From Teredinibacter haidensis (GTDB lineage Bacteria > Pseudomonadota > Gammaproteobacteria > Pseudomonadales > Cellvibrionaceae), in assembly GCF_014211975.1 (NCBI RefSeq), contig NZ_CP060084.1, positions 4,785,001 through 4,849,000 of the forward strand: 64,000 bases of DNA, written 5' to 3'. Below, one piece after another: positions 35,391 to 44,220 of the stretch. How positions within the stretch are numbered: position 1 is the first letter of the stretch; each line of letters starts with the position of its first letter. Made by a program: the position numbers and the translations under genes. Under the pieces are notes generated by a model, which searched no databases, was not told the origin of the DNA, and saw only the letters and a program-made list of their open reading frames with translations.

Positions 35391-36203
35391 ATGAAAGTTA
35401 TTTTCGCTATCGGTGTTACGGCGATGCTAGCGATGGCGCAGCCGGTTTTTTCTCACAACAGCGGATCCCCTTCTCTTCGTTGTAATAACAACCAGTCACT
35501 TGAATTGAATTACGGATTGGAAATTGCTGAGGATGAGATTCGGTTTGTTAAAAACTCGGCTATTGAGGTTGTTCTTTCTCACAATGGAGATATGGTTTTG
35601 GGGGGTGAAAAACCGGTGCTGGATAGCTCTTCCAGAGCGGCCATAGTTACTTACCAGAAAAGCATTAGGGCTACCGTGCCGCAAGTTCGTGATATTGCCC
35701 TTGAGGCGCTGGCGATGGCGCAACAAATTACCTCGCAGGTTTTGACGGAACTGTTGGGCCTTCGCGACGATGAAGTCGCCGGGTTACAGCAGATGCTGCA
35801 AACAGCAAGAGATGATATTACAGAACATTTCGACTCTGAAATAGTTCGCTATGGCTCGCCTAAAAGCAACAGCTGGGAGGGGTTTTCACCGCTTAACGAT
35901 CATTTTGATCAGAATTTTGATGCGGTGATCGAAGAGGTTGTCGACAAGGCCAAATTTCGTATTTTAGGCAGCTTAATGCGAGAAGTATTCTCTAGGGACG
36001 GCGACTTGGAATCCTTTGGTAAGCGTATGGACGCGATGGGAGAGCAGATAGAAGCATCTACAGACACTCTGGCGAAAAATATTGAAGGCAAGGCGGAGCA
36101 GCTGTGTGAGAGTTTTGGGATAATAACTCAGCAGGAACGTACCGTTATCGATCTCGTGCCGGGTTTTGAAAATTATCGCCTGCTATCGGAAAGAGAGCTT
36201 TGA
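35391..36203 (+). CDS. DUF2884 (YggN-like) exported protein
   Basis: A 270-residue exported protein. The ATG at 35391, with AAGGA 7 bases upstream, gives a signal peptide (MKVIFAIGVTAMLAM, cleavage after QPVFS). The mature protein matches the DUF2884/YggN family: an N-terminal beta part (LELNYGLEIAEDEIRF; VVLSHNGDMVLGG), then a helical part (IALEALAMAQQITSQVL). Function is unknown; it is predicted periplasmic. Confidence 0.8.
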   Translation: MKVIFAIGVTAMLAMAQPVFSHNSGSPSLRCNNNQSLELNYGLEIAEDEIRFVKNSAIEVVLSHNGDMVLGGEKPVLDSSSRAAIVTYQKSIRATVPQVRDIALEALAMAQQITSQVLTELLGLRDDEVAGLQQMLQTARDDITEHFDSEIVRYGSPKSNSWEGFSPLNDHFDQNFDAVIEEVVDKAKFRILGSLMREVFSRDGDLESFGKRMDAMGEQIEASTDTLAKNIEGKAEQLCESFGIITQQERTVIDLVPGFENYRLLSEREL

Positions 36204-36540
36204 GCTTATTGTCGTCTCAATCGGGTGAGAGGATTCAGTCGAGGCGTATTGGTACTTTTGATCTCAGTGTTGGAGGGAAACTAGGACAGATATAAATAAG
36301 TCATGGCGGTCTTATGCGAGGCTTGCGAATAGGTGTTGATCATATTTTGCTCGGGTTACCGCTCTAGTGGGCGCTCCTGTATAATGCGCGTCACTTTGTA
36401 TTGGGGTGGCCGCGAAGAGTACCAGCTTATGTAAAGCCGACTGCAACCTGGTTGGCTTTCTATTGAGCTTATACCGCAAATACCTTGTAAAATTAACAAC
36501 CTATGGCACTGTGCCAGCGTAAGAACAGGCGAGAAGAGTA
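36204..36540. other. Upstream region of efp
   Basis: About 340 bases without a gene. It contains the probable efp promoter near 36356-36385 and so a 5' untranslated region of roughly 150 bases, which is long. I see no known riboswitch motif. Confidence 0.45.
36356..36385 (+). promoter_or_regulatory. Probable efp promoter (extended -10)
   Basis: A consensus -10 TATAAT (36380-36385) is preceded by the extended -10 element TG (36378-36379) and followed by GCGCG. The -35 is weak (TTACCG, 36356-36361, spacer 18), as is usual when an extended -10 is present. Confidence 0.6.
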
Positions 36541-37110
36541 ATGGCTAGCTATTCAACCAACGAATTCAAAAGCGGATTAAAAGTAATGCTCGATGGAGAC
36601 CCTTGCTCCATCGTCGAAAACGAATTCGTAAAGCCTGGCAAGGGGCAGGCGTTTAATCGTGTCCGCATGAAAAACCTGAAAACGGGTCGAGTATGGGAGC
36701 GCACCTTTAAATCTGGTGAATCGCTGGAGGGCGCTGATGTAATGGATATCGATTTGCAGTACCTCTATAACGATGGAGAGTTCTGGCACTTTATGGATCC
36801 GCAATCGTTCGAACAGTACCAGGGAGATGTTGGGGTGGTTGGTGATTCGGCTAAGTGGTTGAACGAACAGGATACGGTTGTGGTGACCCTCTATAACGGC
36901 TCGCCGCTGGCGGTTACGCCGCCGAACCATGTGGAGCTGGAAATTGTTGAAACCGACCCGGGGTTAAAAGGTGATACCGCCCAGGGCGGAACCAAGCCCG
37001 CTACGCTTTCTACTGGTGCCGTTGTGAAGGTACCGCTTTTTCTTTCCCAGGGAGAAACCGTTCGCGTCGATACCCGCACAGGCGAGTATCTGGGGCGCGC
37101 CAACAAGTAA
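36541..37110 (+). CDS. efp: Elongation factor P
   Basis: A 189-residue EF-P, which rescues ribosomes stalled at polyproline stretches. Lys34, the residue that receives beta-lysine, is present in VKPGKGQAF. The three OB-like domains are complete, ending with the signature FLSQGETVRVDTRTGEYLGRA. epmB and epmA in the same neighbourhood indicate the lysylation pathway, not rhamnosylation. It is followed by a hairpin and then epmA. Confidence 0.98.
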   Translation: MASYSTNEFKSGLKVMLDGDPCSIVENEFVKPGKGQAFNRVRMKNLKTGRVWERTFKSGESLEGADVMDIDLQYLYNDGEFWHFMDPQSFEQYQGDVGVVGDSAKWLNEQDTVVVTLYNGSPLAVTPPNHVELEIVETDPGLKGDTAQGGTKPATLSTGAVVKVPLFLSQGETVRVDTRTGEYLGRANK

Positions 37111-37127
37111 GCGATTTTTAGCACTCT

Positions 37128-37154
37128 AAAGGCCGGCAACTTGTCGGCCTTTTC
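37128..37154 (+). terminator. Terminator between efp and epmA
   Basis: AAAGGCCG (37128-37135) pairs with CGGCCTTT (37145-37152), followed by TT. The next gene begins only 22 bases later, so this may be a leaky terminator that keeps epmA expression below that of efp. Confidence 0.7.
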
Positions 37155-37175
37155 CATTTATAGGATGGACAAAAG

Positions 37176-38114
37176 ATGAGTTGGGAGCCTACGGCCACAA
37201 TTAAGTCACTGCAAAAGCGCGCGCAAGTGTTAGCAGTTATCCGTCGCTTTTTTAGTGCGCACGGGGTTATGGAAGTTGAAACGCCACTGTTGGCCAGTAC
37301 CACGGTTACCGACCCAAACCTGGAAAGCCTCTGTGTCGAAAGCGAGAACCGCTATCTGCAAACTTCGCCGGAATACTTTATGAAGCGCCTGCTGGCTAGT
37401 GGAAGCGGCGCAATCTATTCGCTGGCAAAAGCTTTTCGTAAAGACGAAGCGGGGAATAATCATAACCCGGAATTTACGATGCTGGAATGGTATCAGCCTG
37501 GCTTTGATGATCGGCAGATGGCTGGCGAAGTGATTGCGTTGATTCAGCAGTTAAAGCCTGGAGTGACCATTGTAGAAAGCACCTATGCTGAGCTTTTTGA
37601 ACAGGCTTGTGGAGCAAATCCCCACACGGCAACAACGCAATCTCTGCGAGAGCTAGCGCATCAAAAACTCAATATTGACTGGCCAGATGAGCGTCGAAGC
37701 TTGTGGTTGGATCTTTTATTTACCCATATGGTTGAGCCGAACCTTCCCGATGGGGTGCAAATTGTTTTTGATTACCCTCAATGTCAAAGCGCGTTGGCCA
37801 GAACGCTCGCAAATGAAAAGGGTGAAACGGTTGCTCGCCGTTTTGAAGTCTACTGGCACCGTATCGAGCTGGCGAATGGCTATTGGGAGTTAATTGATGC
37901 TGCTGAGCAGAACGCTCGTTTTGCTGACGATTGTGCCGTAAGGCTACAATTACAGCGTCCGGCGATTAAACCGGATGCTCGCTTAATTGCTGCGCTGGAG
38001 GCGGGAATGCCTGAGTGTGCCGGTGTAGCCCTTGGGGTAGATCGGTTGTTGATGTGTCTAACGGGAGCAAAGCATATAGATCAGGTGATCAGCTTTTCCA
38101 GCCATTGCAGTTAA
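37176..38114 (+). CDS. epmA: EF-P--lysine ligase EpmA
   Basis: A 312-residue class II lysyl-tRNA-synthetase-like enzyme lacking the anticodon-binding domain. It activates beta-lysine and transfers it to Lys34 of EF-P. Motifs: TPLLASTTVTDPNLES, FRKDEAGNNHNPEFTMLEWY (motif 2) and GVALGVDRLLMCLTGA (motif 3). The ATG has AGGATGG upstream. Length is close to E. coli EpmA (325). Confidence 0.95.
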   Translation: MSWEPTATIKSLQKRAQVLAVIRRFFSAHGVMEVETPLLASTTVTDPNLESLCVESENRYLQTSPEYFMKRLLASGSGAIYSLAKAFRKDEAGNNHNPEFTMLEWYQPGFDDRQMAGEVIALIQQLKPGVTIVESTYAELFEQACGANPHTATTQSLRELAHQKLNIDWPDERRSLWLDLLFTHMVEPNLPDGVQIVFDYPQCQSALARTLANEKGETVARRFEVYWHRIELANGYWELIDAAEQNARFADDCAVRLQLQRPAIKPDARLIAALEAGMPECAGVALGVDRLLMCLTGAKHIDQVISFSSHCS

Positions 38115-38221
38115 CTCTCCTGTAAGCTGGGTTGCGGCTTCGTGAGCGTTTTTGATGGTGGCTTTATGGTAAATAAGCTTTGTCCTTACCTAGTATTCCC
38201 TTGTTGCTTAGGCAGAAAAAA

Positions 38222-39382
38222 ATGATAAAAATAATTGGCGACCGAGGCTTAGCATTTTATACGGTAACAGAAAGTGCTCTCTTACGGTTGAACCCCTATC
38301 TGCTATTGGCAATACTCGCCCTGTTAAGTTGCGCCATTTTTTACCTGCCTTTTTGGTTGAACGGGAATATTGATACTGTCTTTCGATATTGGGACGGCCC
38401 CAATTACGCTTATTTAGCCAAGGCGCTCTACAGCGTACCTGTGGATCACCCTTTAAGCCCATATACCAAGCCCGAATACTTTGCCGCACACTTGCCTTTG
38501 TATCCCGTGAGTATTTGGTTGCTAACGTTTTTGGGGCCGGGCTATAACGTGGCCATGTTGTTATCTACGATGTTGTTTACGGTGGCGGCAACGCTGGTTT
38601 TTTTTCGGCTATTGGTAGAAACCCGTTTGGTGAGGTCGCCGCTCTGGTCCGCATTTCTGTCGCTTTTTATTCCCGCTCGATACCTGATATACCATAGTGT
38701 TGGTGCGACAGAGGCGCCGTTTATTTTTTTAACGCTCTCATCTCTTTTATGCTACATACGGGGGCAGTACCTATGGGCGTTTTTACTTGGTGGATTGAGT
38801 GGCATTACCCGAATTACGGGTGTGCTCATCGGTGCTGCTTATTTTATTGACTCGCTGATAGAAAAAAAATGGGATCGATTCTGGTTGCTGTCACTCGTAG
38901 GCTTACCGTTATTTTTGGTCTTTGCTTTTTACTTTTTTCATTACAATGATTTTTTTGCTTATTTTGGTGTAAACCTATCGGTGAAAAATTCGCTGATTCA
39001 TTCTACCCCGTTTAAATTGTTTTCCATTTATAGCGATAGGGGAGAGGTTCAGTCTGCTGAATTATACCTTGCGATGTATGCCCTCTACGGCGCGGGTATT
39101 TGTATGCTATGGAATCGCAGCCGTATTTTGTTTCTTTACGGCATTGTCAGTTACGGTTTCAGTATTTTTATTTTCCATCAGGATTTGTCGCGTTACCTCA
39201 TTCCGTTGGCTCCTGTGGCTCTCGTTATTGGTTACGATTCGATTCTGTCAAACCGAGTCGTAAAACTGGCGGCCATCCCCTTTATTTGTCTGTGTTATAT
39301 CTATGCTTGGGGTTCGGTGCAGCACAATTTGATTGTGGACTGGGTATACAAAGATTTGATTGAGGAGCTAGAGTCAAAATAG
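38222..39382 (+). CDS. GT-C-like polytopic membrane glycosyltransferase (predicted)
   Basis: A 386-residue membrane protein with about nine or ten hydrophobic segments. The first loop carries RYWDGPNYAYLAKALYS, resembling the acidic first-loop motif of GT-C enzymes of the PIG-V/mannosyltransferase kind, with SGITRITGVLIGAAYF later. Such enzymes move a sugar from a polyprenyl-phosphate carrier across the membrane. The ATG at 38222 is preferred; a TTG at 38180 would add 14 residues. Donor and acceptor are unknown, and the gene stands alone between epmA and cysE. Confidence 0.55.
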   Translation: MIKIIGDRGLAFYTVTESALLRLNPYLLLAILALLSCAIFYLPFWLNGNIDTVFRYWDGPNYAYLAKALYSVPVDHPLSPYTKPEYFAAHLPLYPVSIWLLTFLGPGYNVAMLLSTMLFTVAATLVFFRLLVETRLVRSPLWSAFLSLFIPARYLIYHSVGATEAPFIFLTLSSLLCYIRGQYLWAFLLGGLSGITRITGVLIGAAYFIDSLIEKKWDRFWLLSLVGLPLFLVFAFYFFHYNDFFAYFGVNLSVKNSLIHSTPFKLFSIYSDRGEVQSAELYLAMYALYGAGICMLWNRSRILFLYGIVSYGFSIFIFHQDLSRYLIPLAPVALVIGYDSILSNRVVKLAAIPFICLCYIYAWGSVQHNLIVDWVYKDLIEELESK

Positions 39383-39419
39383 CTCGTACAGGGAAGCGCT
39401 ATTTCAGGTAGGATAAGAT

Positions 39420-39443
39420 AAAAATCCCCCGCGCATGCGAGGG
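39420..39443 (-). terminator. Terminator of cysE
   Basis: On the minus strand CCCTCGC pairs with GCGGGGG (one T-G wobble) across ATGC and is followed by ATTTTTAT, just after the cysE stop. It lies between convergent genes. Confidence 0.7.
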
Positions 39444-39453
39444 CGTTGATGAT

Positions 39454-40254
39454 TTAGTCGCAGTTAATCTGGTGGTTCATGTCCAGCGCTGGCGAATCGG
39501 TGGCAGGTGTGCCCACCGGCTCAGCGGGAACACCGACAACGGTTGTGTGGGGAGGAACGGGCTTTAGTACCACGCTGCCCGCACCAATTTTGGCCCCTCT
39601 ACCAATTTCGATATTCCCCAGAATTTTTGCGCCGGCGCTTATCAGTACGCCGTGGCGAATTTTGGGGTGCCGGTCGCCTGCTTCCTTACCTGTACCGCCC
39701 AGAGTGACGGCCTGCATAATGGATACTTCATCTTCCACGACAGTGGTTTCACCAATCACAATGCCGGTCGCATGGTCGAGCATAATTCCTTTGCCGATCT
39801 TAGCAGCCGGATGGATGTCGACGCCAAAGGTAAGTGCAATATGGCTTTGTAGAAAATACGCCAGTGATTTCCGCCCCCTTTTCCATAGGCAGTGGGCTAC
39901 GCGGTAGGACTGCAAGGCATGAAACCCCTTGAAGTAGAGAAAGGGCAGAAAGTAGGAGTCACAGGCAGAGTCGCGCTCGTGAACGGCTTTAATATCTGCG
40001 CGTACGGATTCTCCTATGCACTGATCTTGTTGGAGGGAGTCTTCAATAATTTCTCGAATCTGCAGTGCGGAAATAGCCGGGCTGGCCAGCTTGTTGGCTA
40101 GGTGAAAGCTTAATGCACCTTCCAGTACTTCGTGATTAAGAATAGTGGCGTGCAGAAAACTGGCTAGTGCTGGCTCGTTTTCAGCTTCTCGCTGAGTCTC
40201 TTCGCGAATGGTTTGCCAAACGCTATCCTCAGCTACAGGTTTGCTTGCCTGCAT
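39454..40254 (-). CDS. cysE: Serine O-acetyltransferase
   Basis: A 266-residue SAT that acetylates serine for cysteine synthesis. The N-terminal helical domain (WQTIREETQREAENEPALAS) is followed by the left-handed beta-helix acetyltransferase core with DHATGIVIGETTVVEDEV and VTLGGTGKEAGDRHPKI. The C-terminal tail, which in this family binds cysteine synthase, ends MNHQINCD rather than the common Ile end. Length matches E. coli CysE (273). Confidence 0.95.
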   Translation of the reverse strand: MQASKPVAEDSVWQTIREETQREAENEPALASFLHATILNHEVLEGALSFHLANKLASPAISALQIREIIEDSLQQDQCIGESVRADIKAVHERDSACDSYFLPFLYFKGFHALQSYRVAHCLWKRGRKSLAYFLQSHIALTFGVDIHPAAKIGKGIMLDHATGIVIGETTVVEDEVSIMQAVTLGGTGKEAGDRHPKIRHGVLISAGAKILGNIEIGRGAKIGAGSVVLKPVPPHTTVVGVPAEPVGTPATDSPALDMNHQINCD

Positions 40255-41192
40255 ATTCGTGCTCCGATCCGGTAGGGGATGAAATAGAGGCCGTATTATT
40301 AGGCCTGGCTAAAAATATTTCCACCTACTCTGGTAGAGCGGGGGTGAGGTTAAGGCATTTGCATTGATATTGAGCCTTCTGGACATAGGGCTACATTTCC
40401 TTTCTCAGTGTTTAAGGAGCTGTATTGTTCATGAGTTTTTTTGGAAATATGCCTGCGCCAGTAAGCACAGCCCCATAACGGCGCTACTCGCGAGTGTCCT
40501 GCGAGGCTCTACACATCGAACTAAAAAATAGCGGCCACTATCATAGGCAACATTACCGCGCTTCTATATAGCCACTGTCGTTGAAACAATACCCCCAGAA
40601 CGGCACTGGTCGCGCCCCTAAAAAGCCGATCCATGGGGTACGTATCGTTTTTCCCGATGGATCACTCTTGGTCTATATCGCTCTATTCTTGCCGCAGACG
40701 AGGTATTTCTATGCCGCAAGAGATGCGACGCGTAAATGTACTATAATGCGACTATAGCCTTTCGCTATGACAGTTCAGTCAAGTGGCAGGTGGTTACTGA
40801 CATGAGCACAGGAAGCCCGCTGGCGAGCTGTGAGCCTCGTTTATTAGGGCTTTTAGCTAGGATTAAAACCATTTCAGAGGCGGTGAAGGTGGCAACTAGC
40901 AGTATCTATGCGTAAATTTCATGAAAAACTTCTTTTAGGCGTAGCTTTTTCAGCAAGCTTTGTTTCGCAACAAATTTTATGACTACAACGCGCTGATAAC
41001 ACTTCTTGTGTTGACCAAATCCATTGAAATGGCTAGGATTCGCATAGACCGGAATTGATGTATACATGTATGCAATAATAAGTGCCAGTAATCTTCCTTC
41101 TAGTTATAAAGAGTGAATGAGATTCAAACGCTTTTGGGTAGGTTTCGGTTACGTAGTACGAAGCTAATAAAATAATTTAAGAGGGTGAAACC
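40255..41192. other. Long intergenic region with gene-fragment-like pieces
   Basis: Nearly 940 bases between cysE and the TonB-receptor gene. The first part holds the cysE promoter. A 37-codon frame at 40802-40915 (EPRLLGLLARIKTISEAV...SSIYA) faintly recalls the N-terminal helix-turn-helix of AlpA-type regulators, and an overlapping 24-codon frame at 40908-40982 looks like an orphan signal peptide. Both may be remnants. A palindromic site lies at 41059-41071. No full gene is evident. Confidence 0.4.
41059..41071. promoter_or_regulatory. Palindromic site upstream of the TonB receptor, possible GntR operator
   Basis: Two overlapping perfect palindromes, TGTATACA (41059-41066) and ATACATGTAT (41062-41071), lie 120 bases before the receptor gene. 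GntR/FCD regulators often bind GTATAC-centred palindromes, and such a regulator is encoded at 45951-46661. Confidence 0.35.
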
Positions 41193-44000
41193 GTGAATTC
41201 TAAAATTTTTACACTAAGCAAGGCGGGCCTGTTAAGTCTGTGTGTTTCAGCTAGCCTCGCACAGGCTCAAGACGAAGACGCTGTACTCGAAGAAGTCTAT
41301 ATTACCGGCTATCGCGGAGCGCTGTTGAACGCCACAGAGGCCAAACGTGATTCTGTTGGTTTTTCCGATGAAGTTTTTTCCGATGATATGGGTAAGATGC
41401 CATCCCAAAACCTGGCAGAGTCGCTCTCCCGGATTCCGGGCGTAAAAATTAATCGTGAAGTTACTGGTGAGGGACAGCAAATTTCTGTACGGGGCTTGGG
41501 TGCAGAATTCACCAAAGTGGTACTGAATGGCAACTCAATGGCTGTGGCATCGACTGGTGACATGAATGCCAATAACAATGGGCGTCAGGTTGATCTGAAC
41601 ATGTTCCCCACGGAGCTGTTCAAGAGCTTGAGTGTTAATAAAACGGCAACTGCGGGGCAAATCGAAGGTGGAGTCTCCGGCTACGTGGACATGCGCACCG
41701 CTCGTGCTTCCGACTTCGGTGATGGCCACAGTGTTCGCTTTTCACTGGAAAGTAAATACAAAGACACCACCGAAGAGTTCAGCCCTAAGGCTGTTCTTTC
41801 TTACAGTTTCTCGGATGAAAAATTTGGCGTTCTGGCTACGGTAGTGGCCCAGAATAATGCGCATGGTATTGATGGTTACGAGACAACGGGCAACGTGGCC
41901 CAGCAGACCTGTTTAATTGCAGAAGATGGAAACGGTTGTCGCGACGAATCTGGTGCGGGTATCCGACATGGTGATGTAGCTACGGCGGATTATGTAGCAG
42001 CTAATCCCGGAGTGGCCATTGGCAGTGTTATTGATGTCAACCAGGTTTCCGGGCTCTCTGATCAAGAAATTGCAGGTATGGGGCTTCCCTATATTGGCCG
42101 TTTGGCCACCACATCCGGTGAAAAGGATAGTGTTTCAGCGTTGCTGTCATTCGAATACCTGCCCAACGAAGATATGTCATTTGCGTTGGATATCATTAGT
42201 GCCGATGCTAAAAATGATTATGTTCGCGATGAGCTAATGCATATCTATCGTCGCAATTATATTCATGCCCCGGTTCTTTCCAATATCCAGTTGGATGACA
42301 AAAATCGCATAGAAAGTGGTACTTTCTATGGTAGTGCTCCCTGGGTTGGTTCACGCGACTATAACGAAGATCTTTCATTTGTGAGTGTGATGCCTAGCTT
42401 TGAATGGCATATCAATGACATTTTAAAAATGGATGCTTCTTTGAGTAAAACGGATTCGGAATTGGTTCGCGATAACCCCTACGGGCTCGTCTTTACCGCA
42501 CCGGGAACTTTGACCATTAATGATGATGATGTAGTGCCCACTGTGAATCACAGCGCCCTGGATGACTACAGTGCCTACAGCGTTAACGATGACGAAGACA
42601 AATTCCGCTACGGGCACACCGAGCGAGAAACCGATACCATGGGGATTCATGTTGACTTTGAGTTGGGTGAAGATGCCGAGGCTAACGGGTTCAGGTTTGG
42701 CTTCTCTTCAGAAGAGATAAACGCCAATCGAGAAACATTTGAGCCGTCTTTTGATATTGCGTTGGATACAGATGGCGATGACAGTGTAAGCATGAATGAA
42801 TACCTGGCTGCGAATGGCCTGCCTGACATGGTTGCCAATATGGGCGATTACATAAGAACCGTTGATTTTGGTTCGAACATCGACGGTTGGAACGGTCTTA
42901 CTAGTTTTGGAGCCACCGATTGGAGTGCTGTTAAGGGCGCTATTAATTACAATTCCATTGAAACGGAATTGCTAACGCGCACAGTTATTGAGGAAAAAGT
43001 AACGGCTTACTATCTCGAGGCAAACACAACAACAGAAGTTGCAGGTCGAGAGCTCAAAACTAACAGTGGCATACGAATGGTTAATACAGACCAGTATGTA
43101 GCCACCATGTCGGGTGAGACAAAAGAAGATTACAAGCGGATACTGCCTTCTTTTAGTGCGGTGTATGACGTGGTAAACAATGTCAAGGTTCGTGCAAGTG
43201 CTTCTCGTAGTTTGACCCGTGCTAACCCTGCAGATATGTTCCCTAACTCTGAGTGGGATGGTTCTGGTATCGATAAAATCAAAGCCGGTAACCCGACCTT
43301 ATCGCCATTTGAATCAACAAACTTCGATATCGGTGGTGAATGGTATTTCAGTGATATGGGATACGTTGGCCTGACCTATTACACAAAAGATATCACTGGC
43401 TTTACGATTGCAGATACGCTTCAGGATAATTTGAACAACCTGGGGAATTGGGGAATTGAGCTTGATAATCTTCTCCCAACACAGGTGGCTCAGGCCGCGA
43501 TTTGCAATCCCAACTGTATGGTAAGTGTTGAAACAAAAGTGAATACGCGCGGCGTAAGTACCTTGACCGGTTATGAATTGGTTTGGGTTCAGCCGCTTGA
43601 TTTTGTTCTGGAAGGCTTGGGCTTTAATGCCAGCGCCAACAGCATTACGGATGAATCTCCTGAAGGCGCCGAAATTACGGGCATCTCTGATTCGTATAAC
43701 GTTACAGCCTACTACGAGAACGAGGGTTTTCAGACTCGCTTAACGTACTATAACCAGGAAGGCGCATACGCCTTTAACTCCTGGGGACAGGACGTGACTG
43801 GACGGGATCGTGCGCAGGTAGACTTCTCGGCAAGTTATGATCTGCCTGTTCTGGAAGACTACGGACTAACGTTGACCTTTGATGCCTACAACATTACCAA
43901 TGAGGCGATTTCCTCAACGATTGATAATGATGAGCGTCAAACATTCAATGCTTACTTCCCCGGTGCAACTTACACCTTTGGTATTCGCGGAAGTTTCTAG
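41193..44000 (+). CDS. TonB-dependent receptor (probable oligosaccharide importer)
   Basis: A 935-residue outer-membrane receptor with a signal peptide (cleavage near LAQAQ), a plug domain (MPSQNLAESLSRIPGVKINR; ISVRGLGAEFTKVVLNG) and a C-terminal barrel ending TYTFGIRGSF. It belongs to the large proteobacterial group of receptors tied to carbohydrate uptake. The start is GTG at 41193 with GAGGGTG upstream. The GH35 gene that follows suggests uptake of hemicellulose oligosaccharides through TonB energy. A strong terminator follows, so the GH35 gene probably depends on read-through or its own promoter. Confidence 0.93.
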   Translation: MNSKIFTLSKAGLLSLCVSASLAQAQDEDAVLEEVYITGYRGALLNATEAKRDSVGFSDEVFSDDMGKMPSQNLAESLSRIPGVKINREVTGEGQQISVRGLGAEFTKVVLNGNSMAVASTGDMNANNNGRQVDLNMFPTELFKSLSVNKTATAGQIEGGVSGYVDMRTARASDFGDGHSVRFSLESKYKDTTEEFSPKAVLSYSFSDEKFGVLATVVAQNNAHGIDGYETTGNVAQQTCLIAEDGNGCRDESGAGIRHGDVATADYVAANPGVAIGSVIDVNQVSGLSDQEIAGMGLPYIGRLATTSGEKDSVSALLSFEYLPNEDMSFALDIISADAKNDYVRDELMHIYRRNYIHAPVLSNIQLDDKNRIESGTFYGSAPWVGSRDYNEDLSFVSVMPSFEWHINDILKMDASLSKTDSELVRDNPYGLVFTAPGTLTINDDDVVPTVNHSALDDYSAYSVNDDEDKFRYGHTERETDTMGIHVDFELGEDAEANGFRFGFSSEEINANRETFEPSFDIALDTDGDDSVSMNEYLAANGLPDMVANMGDYIRTVDFGSNIDGWNGLTSFGATDWSAVKGAINYNSIETELLTRTVIEEKVTAYYLEANTTTEVAGRELKTNSGIRMVNTDQYVATMSGETKEDYKRILPSFSAVYDVVNNVKVRASASRSLTRANPADMFPNSEWDGSGIDKIKAGNPTLSPFESTNFDIGGEWYFSDMGYVGLTYYTKDITGFTIADTLQDNLNNLGNWGIELDNLLPTQVAQAAICNPNCMVSVETKVNTRGVSTLTGYELVWVQPLDFVLEGLGFNASANSITDESPEGAEITGISDSYNVTAYYENEGFQTRLTYYNQEGAYAFNSWGQDVTGRDRAQVDFSASYDLPVLEDYGLTLTFDAYNITNEAISSTIDNDERQTFNAYFPGATYTFGIRGSF

Positions 44001-44022
44001 TGTTACTTGGGTAGTAGCTAAT

Positions 44023-44085
44023 CCCTCCATATAGTGGTGGAGGGTTTGCGTCGAACTGGCCCCCATTGAAAGATGGGGGATTTTT
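44023..44085 (+). terminator. Double hairpin terminator after the receptor gene
   Basis: CCCTCCA/TGGAGGG (44023-44044) is followed by CCCCCAT/ATGGGGG (44060-44079) and the T-run TTTTT (44081-44085). The second hairpin is a classic Rho-independent terminator. Confidence 0.85.
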
Positions 44086-44220
44086 ATAATTGAGAAAAAA
44101 TAATTATCTGCTACACGTTCAAACTGTGGGTTTTTACTATCGTCCAATATCATACTCCTGTCTCCCGTAAGTCTTCCTATTCGATTGATCCGTTGCATTT
44201 AATAAATTCGGTGAAGAACC

